Source: an uncultured Verrucomicrobiota bacterium
GTDB lineage: Bacteria; Verrucomicrobiota; Kiritimatiellia; RFP12; UBA1067
Assembly (NCBI GenBank): GCA_947305585.1
Contig: CAMZDY010000001.1
Coordinates: 37,489 to 101,488 of the forward strand
DNA: 64,000 nucleotides
Reading direction: 5' to 3'
Position 1 is the stretch's first letter; each line of letters starts with the position of its first letter. A program made the position numbers and the translations under genes. The notes under the pieces were generated by a model. The model searched no databases. It was not told the origin of the DNA and saw nothing but the letters and a program-made list of their open reading frames with translations. Shown here piece by piece: positions 28,209 through 37,889 of this stretch.

Positions 28209-28832
28209 TCAGATGAATCCGGCGGCCGCAAGAGCCGCTTCGGTGAGTCCGGACTCCGACTTGCGCGCCAGATACTTGCCGATCACGTCCCCCTCCAGAT
28301 TCACCTTGTCGCCGATGCGCTTCCGTCCCAAGATTGTCTCCTGCAAGGTGGTAGGTATCACATCCACGCACAGATAGTCGTTGCCGATTTCGGTGATGGT
28401 GAGCGACACACCATCGATGGCGATCGACCCTTTGACAACCGATTGCGCCGCCAGCACCCGTCCGCAACGCACTTTGAGTCTATAGTCGCGTCCCCGGGAC
28501 GCTTTGTCCACAATGGTCCCGCGGGAATCCACATGTCCCTGCACGAGGTGCCCGCCAATCGCATCGCCGGCGCGCAAAGCCCGCTCGAGGTTCACCTGCT
28601 CGCCAGGAACGAGTTCCCCCAAACCGGTCCGTTCCTCCGTTTCCCGGAGCACGTCGGCCGTGAAGCGATCCGCAGAAAACCGCGCCACCGTGAGGCAAAC
28701 TCCGTTTACGGCGATGGACTCGCCTTGCTCGAGCGGAACCGTCCAAGGCTCGAACGCGATCTCCAAGACGAGTCCCGCGCCCCGGCTAACGCGCTTGACG
28801 GTGCCGATCTTCTGGATTATACCCGTAAACAT
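28209..28832 (-). CDS. ribE: riboflavin synthase, alpha chain
   Basis: A 207-aa protein with the two-fold internal repeat of the family. The N-terminal MFTGIIQKIGTV and the repeat motifs GESIAVNGVCLTV and KGSIAIDGVSLTI are paired, as are GGHLVQGHVD and NLEGDVIGKYLAR. It dismutates two lumazines to riboflavin. The start overlaps ribD by 16 bp with AAGGA upstream. Lumazine synthase and ribBA are not visible in the window. Confidence 0.95.
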   Translation of the reverse strand: MFTGIIQKIGTVKRVSRGAGLVLEIAFEPWTVPLEQGESIAVNGVCLTVARFSADRFTADVLRETEERTGLGELVPGEQVNLERALRAGDAIGGHLVQGHVDSRGTIVDKASRGRDYRLKVRCGRVLAAQSVVKGSIAIDGVSLTITEIGNDYLCVDVIPTTLQETILGRKRIGDKVNLEGDVIGKYLARKSESGLTEAALAAAGFI

Positions 28833-29776
28833 ATATGCAGATCCTTCAATTTGCCCGCACCCAGCACGGCAGCATCGCGGATATGTCGTTCGCCGATCAC
28901 TTTAGGGCAAAGTACGGTCAGCCACTCGTCCACCACGCCCAATTCCACGAGACTGGTGGCAAGGGTTGCGCCGCCCTCGCACAGAACATGGTTCATGCCC
29001 ATCCGGCCAAGTTCCACCAACGCGGTATGGGGATTGTCGAAAACGAGCGTGCGGTTCTTGCCGTCCATGAAAATTTGGGCTTCTGCGGGCAGGCGACCCG
29101 ACCGCGACACCACCACCCGCACGAGGTCTGGATTGGGTTTGCCGTGCGACAACAGCGACGGATCGTCCTTGCGCACCGTACCCGCCCCCACCATGATGGC
29201 GTCCACCCGCTCGCGCAATTTCCCGGTGGCAATGCGAGACTCTTCGCTGCTGATCCACTTGCCGTCGCCCCAGTTGTCGGCTATCTTTCCGTCCAACGTC
29301 ATCGCCAATTTGACCGTCACATAGGGAATGCCCGTCTTGACGCGCTTGGCGAACGGCCGGATCAACGCCTCCGCCTCCTCGCACGGCAGATGCTTGCAGG
29401 TTATGCCGTATGCGGCCAAAGCGTCATGCGCCTTGTTGCGGTTCTTCGGATTAGGATCGGTGCAAAGATACGTCACGTGCTTGATTCCGGCCAAGATGAT
29501 GGCGTCGGTGCAGGCCCCGACCTTGCCCGGCTTGGAGCACGGCTCCAAAGTGACCAGCAAAGTGTCCGGCTTGGATTTCGGATTGCGCCGTTTCCAATCT
29601 TCGATCGCCTCTACCTCGGCATGGTTTTCGCCGGCCTTGCGGTGATATCCCTCGCCTATGCACTTGCCCCGGGCGGTGAACAGCATGGCCCCCACCGGCG
29701 GATTGGGACGCGTATGTCCCTCGCCCAGACGCGCCAGCTCAAGCGCGCGATTTAGCGTATCGGTCGAGAATTCCAT
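28817..29776 (-). CDS. ribD: bifunctional riboflavin deaminase/reductase
   Basis: Start at ATG 29776 (MEFSTDTLNRALELA) lies inside the end of nusB. The 319-aa protein has an N-terminal cytidine-deaminase-like domain (Zn ligands in NHAEVEAI and EPCSKPG, followed by ACTDAI) and a C-terminal reductase domain (VTVKLAMTLDGKIA, GAGTVRKDDPSL, EGGATLATSLVE). It carries out steps two and three of riboflavin synthesis. No FMN riboswitch can act on it, because it is internal to the operon. Confidence 0.94.
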   Translation of the reverse strand: MEFSTDTLNRALELARLGEGHTRPNPPVGAMLFTARGKCIGEGYHRKAGENHAEVEAIEDWKRRNPKSKPDTLLVTLEPCSKPGKVGACTDAIILAGIKHVTYLCTDPNPKNRNKAHDALAAYGITCKHLPCEEAEALIRPFAKRVKTGIPYVTVKLAMTLDGKIADNWGDGKWISSEESRIATGKLRERVDAIMVGAGTVRKDDPSLLSHGKPNPDLVRVVVSRSGRLPAEAQIFMDGKNRTLVFDNPHTALVELGRMGMNHVLCEGGATLATSLVELGVVDEWLTVLCPKVIGERHIRDAAVLGAGKLKDLHICLRV

Positions 29777-30191
29777 TGATGAGCGCCCTCGATTTGGGGG
29801 ACGAGAACCAGTTGGCAAGATCCACCGCCTCGTTGATCACGACCGGAGCCGGCACGTCGCTGTTCTTGATTTCCCACACGCCCATGCGCAGCACCGAACG
29901 CTCTACCGTCCCCAGCCGATGCAGTTCCCAATCGTCCAGAAGCGGCGCGATGAGCGCATCGAGTTCGTCCCGGGTCTTGAGCACCCCCGCCACGCGTTCT
30001 TCGGCGAACTCCTTGAGTTGGCGGACGGCGGCCTGGTTCCTAGAGAGAATACCGTCCGGATCGGAACCTGCAAGGAGCTCCCATTCGTCAGTGATGAACG
30101 CGTTGATGTTTTCCGGCGGATTGAGATCTGCCGCGACGATCATCTGGATCGCCCATTCGCGCGCTTGCCGTCTAGTCGGTTTTCCGTGCAT
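29739..30191 (-). CDS. nusB: transcription antitermination protein NusB
   Basis: A 150-aa all-helical protein with the NusB pattern: RQAREWAIQMI at the N-terminus, LDALIAPLLDDWELHRLGTVERSVLRMGVWEI, and VVINEAVDLANWFSSPKSRALINGILDRYAK. It forms the antitermination complex with S10 and boxA RNA at rRNA operons. GGAGG precedes the ATG, 1 nt after the debranching-enzyme stop. Neighbouring ribD/ribE is a common nusB setting. Confidence 0.93.
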   Translation of the reverse strand: MHGKPTRRQAREWAIQMIVAADLNPPENINAFITDEWELLAGSDPDGILSRNQAAVRQLKEFAEERVAGVLKTRDELDALIAPLLDDWELHRLGTVERSVLRMGVWEIKNSDVPAPVVINEAVDLANWFSSPKSRALINGILDRYAKSRA

Positions 30192-30192
30192 T

Positions 30193-33100
30193 TCATTTTC
30201 CTCCCAGTTTCAGCCAAACTCTCAAAAGTTCCGAATCGCTCCAGGCCTGCGCCGTGCAGCCCTTTTGCGCATGCGGCGCGTCGCCGTCGGCGTTTTCGCT
30301 CAAATGCCCCACGCAGCCCTGATTGAGATTCTCCACTGCCGACGCCAAAAGCGACAGCGCCGCACGCTTGGCGCGCGGTTCGAGCTCGGCCATGGCCTCG
30401 GCGAACAGCGGAAACGGCCACGCCCAAACGGTGCCGTTGTGGTAGGCGGGCTTGCGCGAAGTGTCTTCGTCGCCCGCGTAAACGCCGCGATAGAGCGGAT
30501 GACCGGCGTTGAGCGAACGCATGCCCCCAGGCACGATCAGCTCTTCGGTGGCCGCCAGGATCGAAGGATCCTTCACGATGCCGAGCGTCACCAGGAAAAG
30601 CTGGTTGGGTCGGATCGTGTCTTCCGGCGTGGCATCGCGCGCCCGTTCGCCATTGGGCGCGGCCAGACAATCGCGGTACCCCTGTTCGCACTTGAAATAC
30701 TTCTCCAGCGACGCCCGTGCCAGGTTGGCGAGATCGTGCAGTCCCGTGAAGTCGAGCGCGCTGATCCACAGCGCCTGGATCTCCACCGGATACCCCACTC
30801 GCGGAGTGCAGGCGGGGTAGTTGGTGTCCATCCACGTGAAGTGCGAAGGACTCCATACGAGACCCGAATCAGCATCCATACGGATGCCGTTGGGCGTGCC
30901 CGTGCGGTATTTGTCCACGATCCGTTCGCACACGCGCTTCAGCTCCGCAACCTCCACGCCCAGGGCGTCTAGCTCCTTGACGCACTCGATGAACCACAAC
31001 TGGGCGTCGGTGGTGTCGCGGTTGCCTGCCGTCTGGCCGTAAATGATGTTGGGGAGCGTGCCCTCCTCCTCGAAAGCGGCGAAGGCCTGCAATATCTTGA
31101 CGCTGTCCTCGATCTTCCCGGCCGCGATCATGCCGCGCATGAAAATGAAAGTGTCGCGTCCCCAGTCCAGGAACCAGGGATAGCCGGCGATCACGGTCTT
31201 GAGGTCGTCGCGCTTGACAATGTAAAGTTCCAACGCCTCTTTCATGGCCGCACCGAGCGTAAACTGGTCCGGACGCTCCGGAAACGCCGGGAAGTTGATG
31301 AGTTCCGGCAAGGTCATCGGATTCATCACCCCCACGAGCGACATCGTCTCGCCCACCTTCAAGTCGGCGCTGATCCAGCCAGGACTGTACAAATCGCCGC
31401 TCGGTTCCTGTCCGCGCGCCGCCTCCTCGTCATGGCCCACGTTGTACGTCCACTGGGGTTCGTGATGATAAGCGCCGTTCTCCACGCTCAGCCGGAACAC
31501 GTCGTCGTAGGGACGGAAGGAGAACCCGTCCTCCATGTGCACCGTGCGCCGGGGGAAGAGCTCTTCCAGCCCCGCATAGGCTTTGGTGGTGGAGTGGAAA
31601 CTCCGCCATTCGATATCCGGACGAAACACGAGTCTCACCTGGTCGCCCACGTCCAGATGGCCGGCGTCGACGCGAGTAACCTTGATCCGGGCCGCATTGA
31701 TGTCGGGCCCCAGCGCCACCTCGAACCGGAACGCCGCCTCCTTGCCCATGCCGCACGGCACCACGAAATCCCATCTGGCGGCACGTCCGGCGGGGTCGGC
31801 CAGAAACTTGGTCTGGCAGTGTTTGTCGAACTCGCGGGTGTAACCTTCGCGCTGCAGCCAGCAACGCGTGCGCGCCCAAAGGTTGATGCGGTCGCTCGGA
31901 ACGTTGGGGTTGGGATTGGCGGCCAGAATGGCGTCGTACTGCGAACGGATCTCGCCCCAGCCCACACGTATCTGGGCGGACGCCCCCGCGCCGTTGGAAA
32001 GAATGGTCCGCGCATCCGGCGCCCGACGGATTTCGGCTCCGTCAAGCGAAAGTTTGGCCCGGGCGCGCGCCGGCGAAGGCGCAATGAGAAAGGCGGATTT
32101 GACGCGCGTCGACTTGCCCGGGGTGTAGACTATCATCGAAATCACCAGCTCCCGGCAACGCGTGCCGTTTCCGTGATAATGGGGCGCGTCGAAAACCGCG
32201 CGGTTGTTTTCGCTCCACTGCACGCGGATCGTCTTGCCGGTCGAAGGATCGATGATGCGCACCCGGAAGCGATACGGCGCGCTCACCTCCACCAGCTCTT
32301 CCTCCGGCACCACTACCGTGCGGTTCACGTCGCGCGGGAACTCCCAGTGGAAGCGCGGCTTGCCCAAAGGCACGAGTGCGGATTCTTCTTTCACCGCCAT
32401 CGGCAGCCCGGCCTCGAGGCACTTCACTTCGCCCGGCTTCAGCGCCACGCTCCCGCCTAGCGTAATTTCGTCTCCCGTCAAAATGTCTCGCGCCACCGGG
32501 TGGTTGAACTTGGATTCGTCCCACTGGATGCGGGCCGGGGCGCCGGTATCGAGATTGGCGAGAATCAGCACCTTGCCGCGCAGCACCGCCAAAGTATTGC
32601 CCTCGCCGCGCGTCACCACCTCCAGATGGCTCGCACCGGCAAAGGCCGGGTGAGTGTCCAGAATCCGGTTGAGCGTGGAGATGAGCTCCACCATATTGTC
32701 GCGCGCACCCCAATCGAGCCGGTTCTTGCCGTGCACGTCGATCTTCTCGCGGCAATACCACTCCACGCCATTGGCGATTCCCCACGCCCCCTGCCACGAC
32801 AATAGCGCCGCCAGTTGCACACGAAGCCGCGCATACGTCTTGCCGCCCTTGGCCAGCCGGTCGTTGTCGTGCGTTTCGGCGAAATGGACGAGAGTGCCGT
32901 ACTTCTCGCTCCGCGCGATCGCCTGCGGCAGGTACCATTCGAACTGGCCACGATCGTACGTCTGGAAAATCTCCGAGTACGCCCAGTCGAGATTCGCCTC
33001 CTTGAGGAGCGCGTCCGTCACCCCCAGGTCGCCGCCCAGCCCCTCGAGCATGAAAATCGTGTCCGGATATTCCTCGCGCACCCTCGCCACGATATATTCC

Positions 33101-34008
33101 CAGGTCTCGAGCGGAATCATGTAGCCGGCGTCGCACCTGAATCCGTCCACGCCGTTCCGGCACCAGAAGAGGAACACATCGGCCATGTAGGCGCGAAGCT
33201 CCGGATTCGAATAGTCCAGCTCCACGAGATCCGACCACACCACGCCCCAGGCGCCGGGACTCACGAAGCGTCCGTCCTTGGCGCGATGGAACCAGTCTGG
33301 ATGGTGCGTCTGCAGGGTGGAGGCCCAGCCGGTATGGTTGGCGGGCAGGTCCACGAAGAAAAGCCCCTTCCGCGCATGTACGGCATCCACCAGCTCCAGG
33401 AACTGGTCGAGCGGAGTGGCGTATTCGTCGAACTCGGCCATCGCCGGATCGACCGACAGGAAATCGAGCGCAGCGAACGGACATCCGTATTCGCCCATCA
33501 CGGCGTAGGTGGTGGGCACAGGGAAAGGCGGAAGCGTCTGGATGATCCGGAAGCCCATCCGGTCCATGATTAGCGGCAGCCTCCTCACCACCTCCCGGAA
33601 AGAACCGAACTGACGCGGGAAAATGGTGTAGATGGAATTGTTTTTCCGCGTTTCGCGCGGCTCCACCTTGATATGGAAATTGGTGCCGTCGGGCCATTCG
33701 GGCACGTTGGAGCCGTCCGGGAAGAAGCAAGCCTTGCCGGAAAAGATACCCACCTCGTTGAGCGGGATTTCCGCCTCGTAGGTGGTTTCGCCAGTCTGCG
33801 GCAGGGGGATATCGGTCCAGGCTTTCGCCAACGGCACCTCCCCGCGCTCGGTTTCGGCGATGATCTCCGCCCGGCGCACTTTGGCGTTGCCGATATTGCA
33901 CCGGAAAGCCGCCCGGCCGTTGCGCGGATAATCGAGATGCAACGACACCTTTAGCGTGTCGCCCCGCCACTTGAGCAGAAAATCTCCGGGATCAGGATAT
34001 TGCGTCAT
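30193..34008 (-). CDS. two-domain glycogen debranching enzyme (GH13 + GH133)
   Basis: A 1271-aa protein. The N-terminal part is a GH13 alpha-amylase-type barrel with its triad kept: nucleophile Asp in GVDGFRCDAGYM, Glu in FMLEGLGG and Asp in FAETHDNDRLA. The C-terminal half is the amylo-alpha-1,6-glucosidase domain (PF06202 type): YPWFLDWGRDTFIFMRG, NTRDTTDAQLW-like residues, PRVGYPVEIQALW and PAYHNGTVWAWPFPLF. Together these match eukaryote-type debranching enzymes that transfer maltosyl units and then release glucose from alpha-1,6 branches. It starts 17 bp inside the isomerase-like gene. Confidence 0.88.
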   Translation of the reverse strand: MTQYPDPGDFLLKWRGDTLKVSLHLDYPRNGRAAFRCNIGNAKVRRAEIIAETERGEVPLAKAWTDIPLPQTGETTYEAEIPLNEVGIFSGKACFFPDGSNVPEWPDGTNFHIKVEPRETRKNNSIYTIFPRQFGSFREVVRRLPLIMDRMGFRIIQTLPPFPVPTTYAVMGEYGCPFAALDFLSVDPAMAEFDEYATPLDQFLELVDAVHARKGLFFVDLPANHTGWASTLQTHHPDWFHRAKDGRFVSPGAWGVVWSDLVELDYSNPELRAYMADVFLFWCRNGVDGFRCDAGYMIPLETWEYIVARVREEYPDTIFMLEGLGGDLGVTDALLKEANLDWAYSEIFQTYDRGQFEWYLPQAIARSEKYGTLVHFAETHDNDRLAKGGKTYARLRVQLAALLSWQGAWGIANGVEWYCREKIDVHGKNRLDWGARDNMVELISTLNRILDTHPAFAGASHLEVVTRGEGNTLAVLRGKVLILANLDTGAPARIQWDESKFNHPVARDILTGDEITLGGSVALKPGEVKCLEAGLPMAVKEESALVPLGKPRFHWEFPRDVNRTVVVPEEELVEVSAPYRFRVRIIDPSTGKTIRVQWSENNRAVFDAPHYHGNGTRCRELVISMIVYTPGKSTRVKSAFLIAPSPARARAKLSLDGAEIRRAPDARTILSNGAGASAQIRVGWGEIRSQYDAILAANPNPNVPSDRINLWARTRCWLQREGYTREFDKHCQTKFLADPAGRAARWDFVVPCGMGKEAAFRFEVALGPDINAARIKVTRVDAGHLDVGDQVRLVFRPDIEWRSFHSTTKAYAGLEELFPRRTVHMEDGFSFRPYDDVFRLSVENGAYHHEPQWTYNVGHDEEAARGQEPSGDLYSPGWISADLKVGETMSLVGVMNPMTLPELINFPAFPERPDQFTLGAAMKEALELYIVKRDDLKTVIAGYPWFLDWGRDTFIFMRGMIAAGKIEDSVKILQAFAAFEEEGTLPNIIYGQTAGNRDTTDAQLWFIECVKELDALGVEVAELKRVCERIVDKYRTGTPNGIRMDADSGLVWSPSHFTWMDTNYPACTPRVGYPVEIQALWISALDFTGLHDLANLARASLEKYFKCEQGYRDCLAAPNGERARDATPEDTIRPNQLFLVTLGIVKDPSILAATEELIVPGGMRSLNAGHPLYRGVYAGDEDTSRKPAYHNGTVWAWPFPLFAEAMAELEPRAKRAALSLLASAVENLNQGCVGHLSENADGDAPHAQKGCTAQAWSDSELLRVWLKLGGK

Positions 34009-34831
34009 GGATAATCTCCAAGCCTTGCTTGAGCGAGTCCTCGCTGACGTGGCTCTTGGGTTCGAACACCACGTGCGGAACCGTTTTCATCATTGCAGAA
34101 AGCGCCTTGAAATCGACCTTGCCGCCACCCGGCGCGAAGTGGTCGTCGTTGAAATCTTTCACGTCGTTGAGGTGCATGCCGGCGAACTCCAGCTTGCTGT
34201 AGGGCGACTCGAGAAACGGCCCCACCCACTTGTTGCACTCCTGCACCCGCCAATGGCCCGTGTCGAACCAAGGCTTGATCCATTTGGAGAATTGCGCCAG
34301 CTCCGGCCACTCTTCCGGCATCGGGAACCCTTCCAGATACGGCATGTTCTCGAGTCCCAAAGTCACCTGACTCTCCTCCAGTTTCTTCGCCAGTTCCTCC
34401 AGTTCCGGCAATACCGTCTTGAGCATCTGGCGCCCATGCTTGCGCCGCGCCTTCACCCGGTCGCTCCAGGGGAAGAATCCGTACGAGAACACCCTCCCCG
34501 CGTGCAGCACTACCGTATCCGCCCCCATCGTGCGCGCAAACTCCACGTTCCGCACGATGTGCAGCTTGGCGATCGCCCGGGCGTCGCGATTCAAACTGGC
34601 GAGCGTGTAGAGTTCCGGATGGCCCCCCGGCGCGGAAATCGGCACCGGGCAGAACGAATGGACGCTCCCGATCTTGATCCGCCCGGACAGGCGCAAATAC
34701 TCGCGCGACTCCTCCTCCGTAGTGGAATACCCCAGCTCCAATTCGCCGAAGCCCAACTCCAGCGCCTTGTCGATCCGCGCCTCCACGCCAGTTTCGCGCT
34801 TGAACCAGTTGGTGGAAAGACTCAGCCGCAT
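33992..34831 (-). CDS. TIM-barrel sugar isomerase / endonuclease IV-like protein
   Basis: The real frame starts at ATG 34831 (MRLSLSTNWFKRETG), overlapping the holB stop by 10 bp, and gives 279 residues. It has the AP-endonuclease-2-type barrel with metal-ligand positions: VVLHAGRVFSYG, LGLENMPYLEG, KPWFDTGHWRV and FAGMHLNDVKDFNDDH, followed by HVVFEPKSH. These proteins include sugar-phosphate or keto-sugar isomerases/epimerases and endonuclease IV. The substrate cannot be told. It is next to glycogen debranching, so a sugar role is more likely than repair. Confidence 0.78.
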   Translation of the reverse strand: MRLSLSTNWFKRETGVEARIDKALELGFGELELGYSTTEEESREYLRLSGRIKIGSVHSFCPVPISAPGGHPELYTLASLNRDARAIAKLHIVRNVEFARTMGADTVVLHAGRVFSYGFFPWSDRVKARRKHGRQMLKTVLPELEELAKKLEESQVTLGLENMPYLEGFPMPEEWPELAQFSKWIKPWFDTGHWRVQECNKWVGPFLESPYSKLEFAGMHLNDVKDFNDDHFAPGGGKVDFKALSAMMKTVPHVVFEPKSHVSEDSLKQGLEIIHDAIS

Positions 34832-35589
34832 ACCAACCTGTCCATCATTTGGGAGATTACCGCATCGTCGCCGATCATCCGTTCGCATTGCCGGTAAGCG
34901 GTCTCCACCGCCTCCACGTTCCGGAACGCCTGGAAATCCTCCAGCCTGCCGCGCACCATCCAGTTCCTCACTTCGCGCATGATCGCGCCGAAAAACGCCT
35001 TCTTCACTATCGCCTCGTTTTCGGGCTCCTCCGCCTCCTTCAGTTCCTTCAGCATCCCCACGAGACCGTACACGTCCTTTTCCCGCACCATCCGCACTAT
35101 CTCGTCCATCGTCTCCGGATCGAGGAAATCGCCCGACACCTCCAGTTCGACGCGCTGAGTCCTGGAAACGATCGTGGGCAGGATCGCGTCCGGCGCGTCC
35201 GTCAACAGCAGGAACATCGTCTTGGGCGTAGGCTCTTCGAGCGTCTTCAGGAACGCATTGGCCGCCTCTTCGCGCATCCGGTCCGCCCCGCAGACCACCC
35301 CCACCTTCCAGCCTCCGCCGAAACTCGTGGAATTCATCGGCTCCACCAGTTTCTCGCGCATGCTCTCCACCTTGATGATCCTCGACTTTCCTTCCGGCTC
35401 CAGCCATACCACGTCGGGATGGGTGCGGTTCTCGATCTGCTCGCCGGCGAGGGGGAAAAGTTTCTTCAGGATGCGCTCCGCGAGTTCCGACGCGTTGCCG
35501 CGCACGTCTCCGACTATCAGATAGCCGTTCGCCGTCTGGCCGGCATCGATCGCCCGGGCGATCAGGCTATAGGCGCTATCGACTTCCAT
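34822..35589 (-). CDS. holB: DNA polymerase III delta-prime-like subunit
   Basis: Starting at ATG 35589, overlapping the kinase stop, the protein has 255 residues. It looks like the clamp-loader delta' subunit: VGDVRGNASELAERILKKLF, RIIKVESMREKL, ADRMREEAANAFLKTLEEPTPKTMFLLLT and PTIVSRTQRVEL, the last being the SRC-like sensor-1 segment. A classical Walker A is absent, as expected for delta'. It loads the sliding clamp. Following tmk is the usual gene order. Compared with the 330-aa family norm the C-terminal collar domain is short. Confidence 0.85.
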   Translation of the reverse strand: MEVDSAYSLIARAIDAGQTANGYLIVGDVRGNASELAERILKKLFPLAGEQIENRTHPDVVWLEPEGKSRIIKVESMREKLVEPMNSTSFGGGWKVGVVCGADRMREEAANAFLKTLEEPTPKTMFLLLTDAPDAILPTIVSRTQRVELEVSGDFLDPETMDEIVRMVREKDVYGLVGMLKELKEAEEPENEAIVKKAFFGAIMREVRNWMVRGRLEDFQAFRNVEAVETAYRQCERMIGDDAVISQMMDRLVCG

Positions 35590-36770
35590 ATCTCCCGTTC
35601 CACCTCTTCGATCGTCCCGGACGCGTCCACTAGCTTGATCCGGCCCGGTTCTGCCCGCTGCATTTCGAGAAATCCCGCCTTGAGCCGGCGATGGAACATG
35701 TTCCCCGCCTGCTCGATCCGGTCGGCGTGCGTGGCGGTAGTCTCCTCGCGTAGCCGCATCCGCGCTTGGGCCGTCTCCTCCGGCAGATCCAAAAGCAAAG
35801 TCAAGTCCGGCTTCAGTCCCCCGCAGGCGAACGAGTTCATCAGTTCGATCGACTTGAGATCCATCCCCCTGCCGTAGCCCTGATAGGCTTTCGTCGAATC
35901 GCTGAAGCGATCGCTCACCACCCATTTGCCCGCCTCCAAGGCCGGACGCACCACCTTTTCCACCAGCTGCGCCCGGGCCGCCAGAAACAGCAACAGTTCG
36001 CACTTGTCCACCGGCGCCTCTTCCAGCTGATCCTTGATGAGCGTGCGGATGCGTTCGTTGAGCACGGTTCCGCCCGGTTCCCGGGTAAGGACCACCTCGA
36101 TCCCCCGCGCCGCCAGTTTGGCCTTCAGCCGCTTGATCTGGGTGGACTTGCCGCACCCTTCGCCGCCTTCGAACGTAATGAACTTTCCGCGCATCGTCTT
36201 CTCCGTTCCCGTGAATTCCGGCATCGTGGCGCAGCCCGGGTGGCCGATCCCCGAAAAATCGAACGCCTTGAAGATGGTCAAAGCCAGAATCTTCAGATCG
36301 AGCCCCATGCTTTGATGGTCCACATACCACCCGTCCAGATCGAACTTCCTCTCCCACGAAATCGCGTTGCGTCCGTTCACCTGCGCCCAACCCGTGATGC
36401 CGGGCCTGACGAGATGGCGACGCCGCTCCTGCTCGCTGTAGCGCGGCAGATAGCGTTCCGGCAAAGGACGCGGTCCCACGAGACTCATCTTGCCCGAGAG
36501 CACGTGGAACAGCTGCGGCAGTTCGTCGATCGACAGTTTGCGGATGATCCTGCCCGCCCGGGTGAGCCGCACCTCGTCCGGTCCCTCGCCCGTCTTCATC
36601 GTCCGCAATTTCCGGAAGGCGAAAACCTCGCCGTCCTTGCCCGCGCGCCGGTCCACGTAGAAAACCGGACGGCCCATCGTCACCAGCACCGCCACCATCC
36701 CCAAGAGCAACACCGGCAGCCACACCGGCAGGAAAAGAAGCGTCAGGAAAATATCGAACGCACGCTTCAT
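35562..36770 (-). CDS. fused sugar-1-phosphate transferase and thymidylate kinase
   Basis: One uninterrupted 402-aa frame. Residues 1-190 are a bacterial sugar transferase (PF02397 type): one N-terminal membrane helix, [35 protein letters not shown] and [14 protein letters not shown], ending with the family's usual [10 protein letters not shown] tail. From about residue 193, [18 protein letters not shown] begins a full thymidylate kinase (P-loop, then REPGGT and [14 protein letters not shown]). The kinase part (210 aa) is preceded by GGAGAAG 5 nt before its Met codon at 36194. It may therefore also be made alone. The fusion could be real or a lost stop codon. Confidence 0.85.
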   Translation of the reverse strand: MKRAFDIFLTLLFLPVWLPVLLLGMVAVLVTMGRPVFYVDRRAGKDGEVFAFRKLRTMKTGEGPDEVRLTRAGRIIRKLSIDELPQLFHVLSGKMSLVGPRPLPERYLPRYSEQERRRHLVRPGITGWAQVNGRNAISWERKFDLDGWYVDHQSMGLDLKILALTIFKAFDFSGIGHPGCATMPEFTGTEKTMRGKFITFEGGEGCGKSTQIKRLKAKLAARGIEVVLTREPGGTVLNERIRTLIKDQLEEAPVDKCELLLFLAARAQLVEKVVRPALEAGKWVVSDRFSDSTKAYQGYGRGMDLKSIELMNSFACGGLKPDLTLLLDLPEETAQARMRLREETTATHADRIEQAGNMFHRRLKAGFLEMQRAEPGRIKLVDASGTIEEVEREIWKSIAPIA

Positions 36771-37888
36771 TTCTTCGCCACCGCCTTAAGAGCGCCCTTG
36801 CCGAGCCGGATATCCAGTTCTTCCCCGTCCGACACCTCGCCCGAATCCTTCACCACTTCGCCCCCGGCCTTGGACACGATCGCATAGCCCCGGTCCAATA
36901 CTGCATACGGGGAGAGTAGCGCCAACCGGGTGGACACCTTCTCGAGCCGCCTTTCGATCCGTTCGCCGTACAGTTCCAACGCCGCGCCCAACCCGTCCGA
37001 AAGATGGTCGAGCCGCTGCGCGAACCACTCGCCCTTGGCCGTCACCGCATTGCGCAACGAAACCATGTACCGGTTAAGCCGGTCCTGCTCCTTCGCGTAT
37101 TCCGGCACCGAAAGTTCGGCCGCGATCGAAGGCGTACCCGCTCTCAGGTCGGCCGCCAGCTCCGTCAAAGTGAAATCGCTTTCGTGTCCGATCGCGGCCA
37201 CTACCGGAATCGCGCTATTCGCAACCGCCCTCGTCAGCGCCTCGTCGTTGAAGCAAAAAAGGTCTTCGAAACTTCCGCCTCCGCGCGCCACCACGATCAG
37301 ATCCGGCTTCCATTCCCGGTTGAAATACTCTAGCGCCTTCATCACGCTCGACGGCGCTTCGTCCCCCTGCACCACGCACGGGAAAAGCCGCAGCTGCAGA
37401 TAGGGGAATCTCCGGTTGAAAACCCGCGCCATATCGTGGATCACCGCTCCCGCTTCGCTCGTGCAGATGCCGATCTTCTTGGGCAGATACGGCAATTTCC
37501 GCTTCCTCGCCCGGTCGAACAGCCCCTCCTTCTGCAGTTTATCCTTGAGCTCCAGATACTTCTGCATCAAATCGCCTTCGCCCACGAGCTTCATGCGCCG
37601 GACGACGAGCTGGTAGTTGCCGCGCGGCGCATACACCCCCACCGCCCCCCTCGCCTTGATCTTGGCGCCGTCCTTGAACAGCGCCCTCTGCGCGCAAGCC
37701 GACAGCGCCCCCGCGAACATCACCGCGCCGATCTGCGCGCCTTCGTCCTTGAGCGTGAAATAGGCATGGCCGGACGGATACACCTTCCAGCCGGAAATCT
37801 CCGCTTCCACGTCCACGCTCGAAAATTCGCCCTCCAGCAGACCCTTGATCTTCCGCGTGAGTTCGCTTACGCTTAAGGGACCTTCCAT
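36767..37888 (-). CDS. xseA: exodeoxyribonuclease VII large subunit
   Basis: A 373-aa protein with the N-terminal OB fold (VDVEAEISGWKVYPSGHAYFTLKDE), PKKIGICTSEAGAVIHDM, VVARGGGSFEDLFCFNDE and AIGHESDFTLTELAADLRAGTPS. The coiled C-terminal helix and final GYAIVSKAGGEVVKDSGEV segment are in place. Together with XseB it degrades single-stranded DNA. XseB is not visible here. At 373 aa it is somewhat shorter than the E. coli 456, mostly in the coiled coil. It overlaps the sugar-transferase start as ATGA. Confidence 0.93.
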   Translation of the reverse strand: MEGPLSVSELTRKIKGLLEGEFSSVDVEAEISGWKVYPSGHAYFTLKDEGAQIGAVMFAGALSACAQRALFKDGAKIKARGAVGVYAPRGNYQLVVRRMKLVGEGDLMQKYLELKDKLQKEGLFDRARKRKLPYLPKKIGICTSEAGAVIHDMARVFNRRFPYLQLRLFPCVVQGDEAPSSVMKALEYFNREWKPDLIVVARGGGSFEDLFCFNDEALTRAVANSAIPVVAAIGHESDFTLTELAADLRAGTPSIAAELSVPEYAKEQDRLNRYMVSLRNAVTAKGEWFAQRLDHLSDGLGAALELYGERIERRLEKVSTRLALLSPYAVLDRGYAIVSKAGGEVVKDSGEVSDGEELDIRLGKGALKAVAKK

Positions 37889-37889
37889 C

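Noticed and set aside
29776..30191. FMN riboswitch for the riboflavin genes
   Set aside because: ribD and ribE are internal to the operon with no leader, and no RFN-like conserved segments are seen.
36190..36240. a stop codon separating the sugar transferase and kinase
   Set aside because: No in-frame stop exists; the frame is continuous from 36770 to 35562.
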